64,000 nt of DNA from Actinoplanes campanulatus (lineage in GTDB: Bacteria > Actinomycetota > Actinomycetes > Mycobacteriales > Micromonosporaceae): positions 1 to 64,000 of the forward strand of contig NZ_BMPW01000033.1 in the NCBI RefSeq assembly GCF_014647795.1, given 5' to 3'. The notes under the pieces are model-generated. The model saw nothing but the letters and a program-made list of their open reading frames with translations, ran no database searches and was not told where the DNA came from. Within the stretch, counting starts at the first letter, position 1. Every line of letters begins with the position of its first letter. Made by a program: the position numbers and the translations under genes. Positions 63,907 through 64,000 of the stretch are shown in pieces.

Positions 63907-64000
63907 GTGACTCAGCGCTTCGCTCGGGGCGTCCGCCTGGGTGTGGACGTGGGTCAGGTGCGTGTCGGGGTGGCCAGGTGCGACCCCGACGGGATCCTGG
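63907..64000 (+). CDS. ruvX: Putative pre-16S rRNA nuclease / Holliday junction resolvase-like RuvX (YqgF), partial
   Basis: Only the first 31 codons are in the window; the gene runs off the right edge. The peptide contains RLGVDVGQVRVGVARCDPDG, the N-terminal RNase H-fold motif of the YqgF family, with the catalytic Asp in GVDVG. The position after alaS is standard. GTG 63907 is the likely start; GTG 63881 is possible. Confidence 0.85.
   Translation, partial: MTQRFARGVRLGVDVGQVRVGVARCDPDGIL

Noticed and set aside
1-64000. tRNA or rRNA genes, CRISPR arrays, insertion sequences, prophage or attachment sites
   Set aside because: None was seen on reading the sequence and frames. Small RNA genes could still be missed by eye; tRNAscan-SE and Rfam searches would settle it.

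Overview
This is a very GC-rich, gene-dense actinobacterial chromosome segment. Gene order (pdxT-yebC-ruvCAB-yajC-secDF-apt-rel; hisS; aspS-rarA; alaS-ruvX), frequent GTG starts, a FliA/WhiG-type sigma factor, cyanophycin genes and several receptor-like Ser/Thr kinases point to the Micromonosporaceae, most likely Actinoplanes or a close relative (inference). No tRNA, rRNA, CRISPR array, transposase or prophage was seen.

Layout. 1-13187: conserved housekeeping block with vitamin B6 synthesis (pdxT), YebC, Holliday-junction processing (ruvC-ruvA-ruvB behind a LexA-like box), Sec accessory genes (yajC-secD-secF), apt, bifunctional (p)ppGpp enzyme Rel, and two membrane-anchored cyclophilins on the minus strand. 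13336-19972: metallo-beta-lactamase-fold hydrolase, hisS, acyl-ACP desaturase, and a coupled cyanophycinase-cyanophycin synthetase pair. 20375-25617: a Ser/Thr kinase with an extracellular CBM2-like domain, a small conserved protein, the sigma factor, and a divergent membrane protein/TetR pair.

25712-30377 (minus): urease operon ureA-ureB-ureC-ureF-ureG-ureD, without ureE. 30517-42290: accessory region with two paralogous cell-envelope acyltransferases (AT3 plus SGNH), a TetR gene divergent from a CYP102-type self-sufficient P450, and two paralogous kinases that bracket the second acyltransferase in a kinase-acyltransferase-kinase array. 42335-49142: catabolic-looking locus with regulator-amidohydrolase-RidA on the minus strand, a divergent GH20 hexosaminidase, an APH-like kinase, and a D-serine-dehydratase-like PLP enzyme. 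The combination suggests N-acyl-D-amino acid or amino-sugar breakdown in which RidA removes the reactive enamine made by the PLP enzyme.

49302-64000: ComB-like phosphatase, a Pro-rich membrane protein, aspS, a small membrane protein, rarA coupled to a giant Pro/Gly-rich membrane protein of 1427 aa, a DUF948 protein, a small membrane protein, alaS, and the start of ruvX at the right edge.

Non-coding structure is rich. It includes strong terminators, tandem palindromic operators, a tiny upstream ORF inside a hairpin that holds a kinase start codon, a 26-codon ORF/repeat bridging ruvA and ruvB, a duplicated translation start in ureG, and a palindromic element found at two sites.
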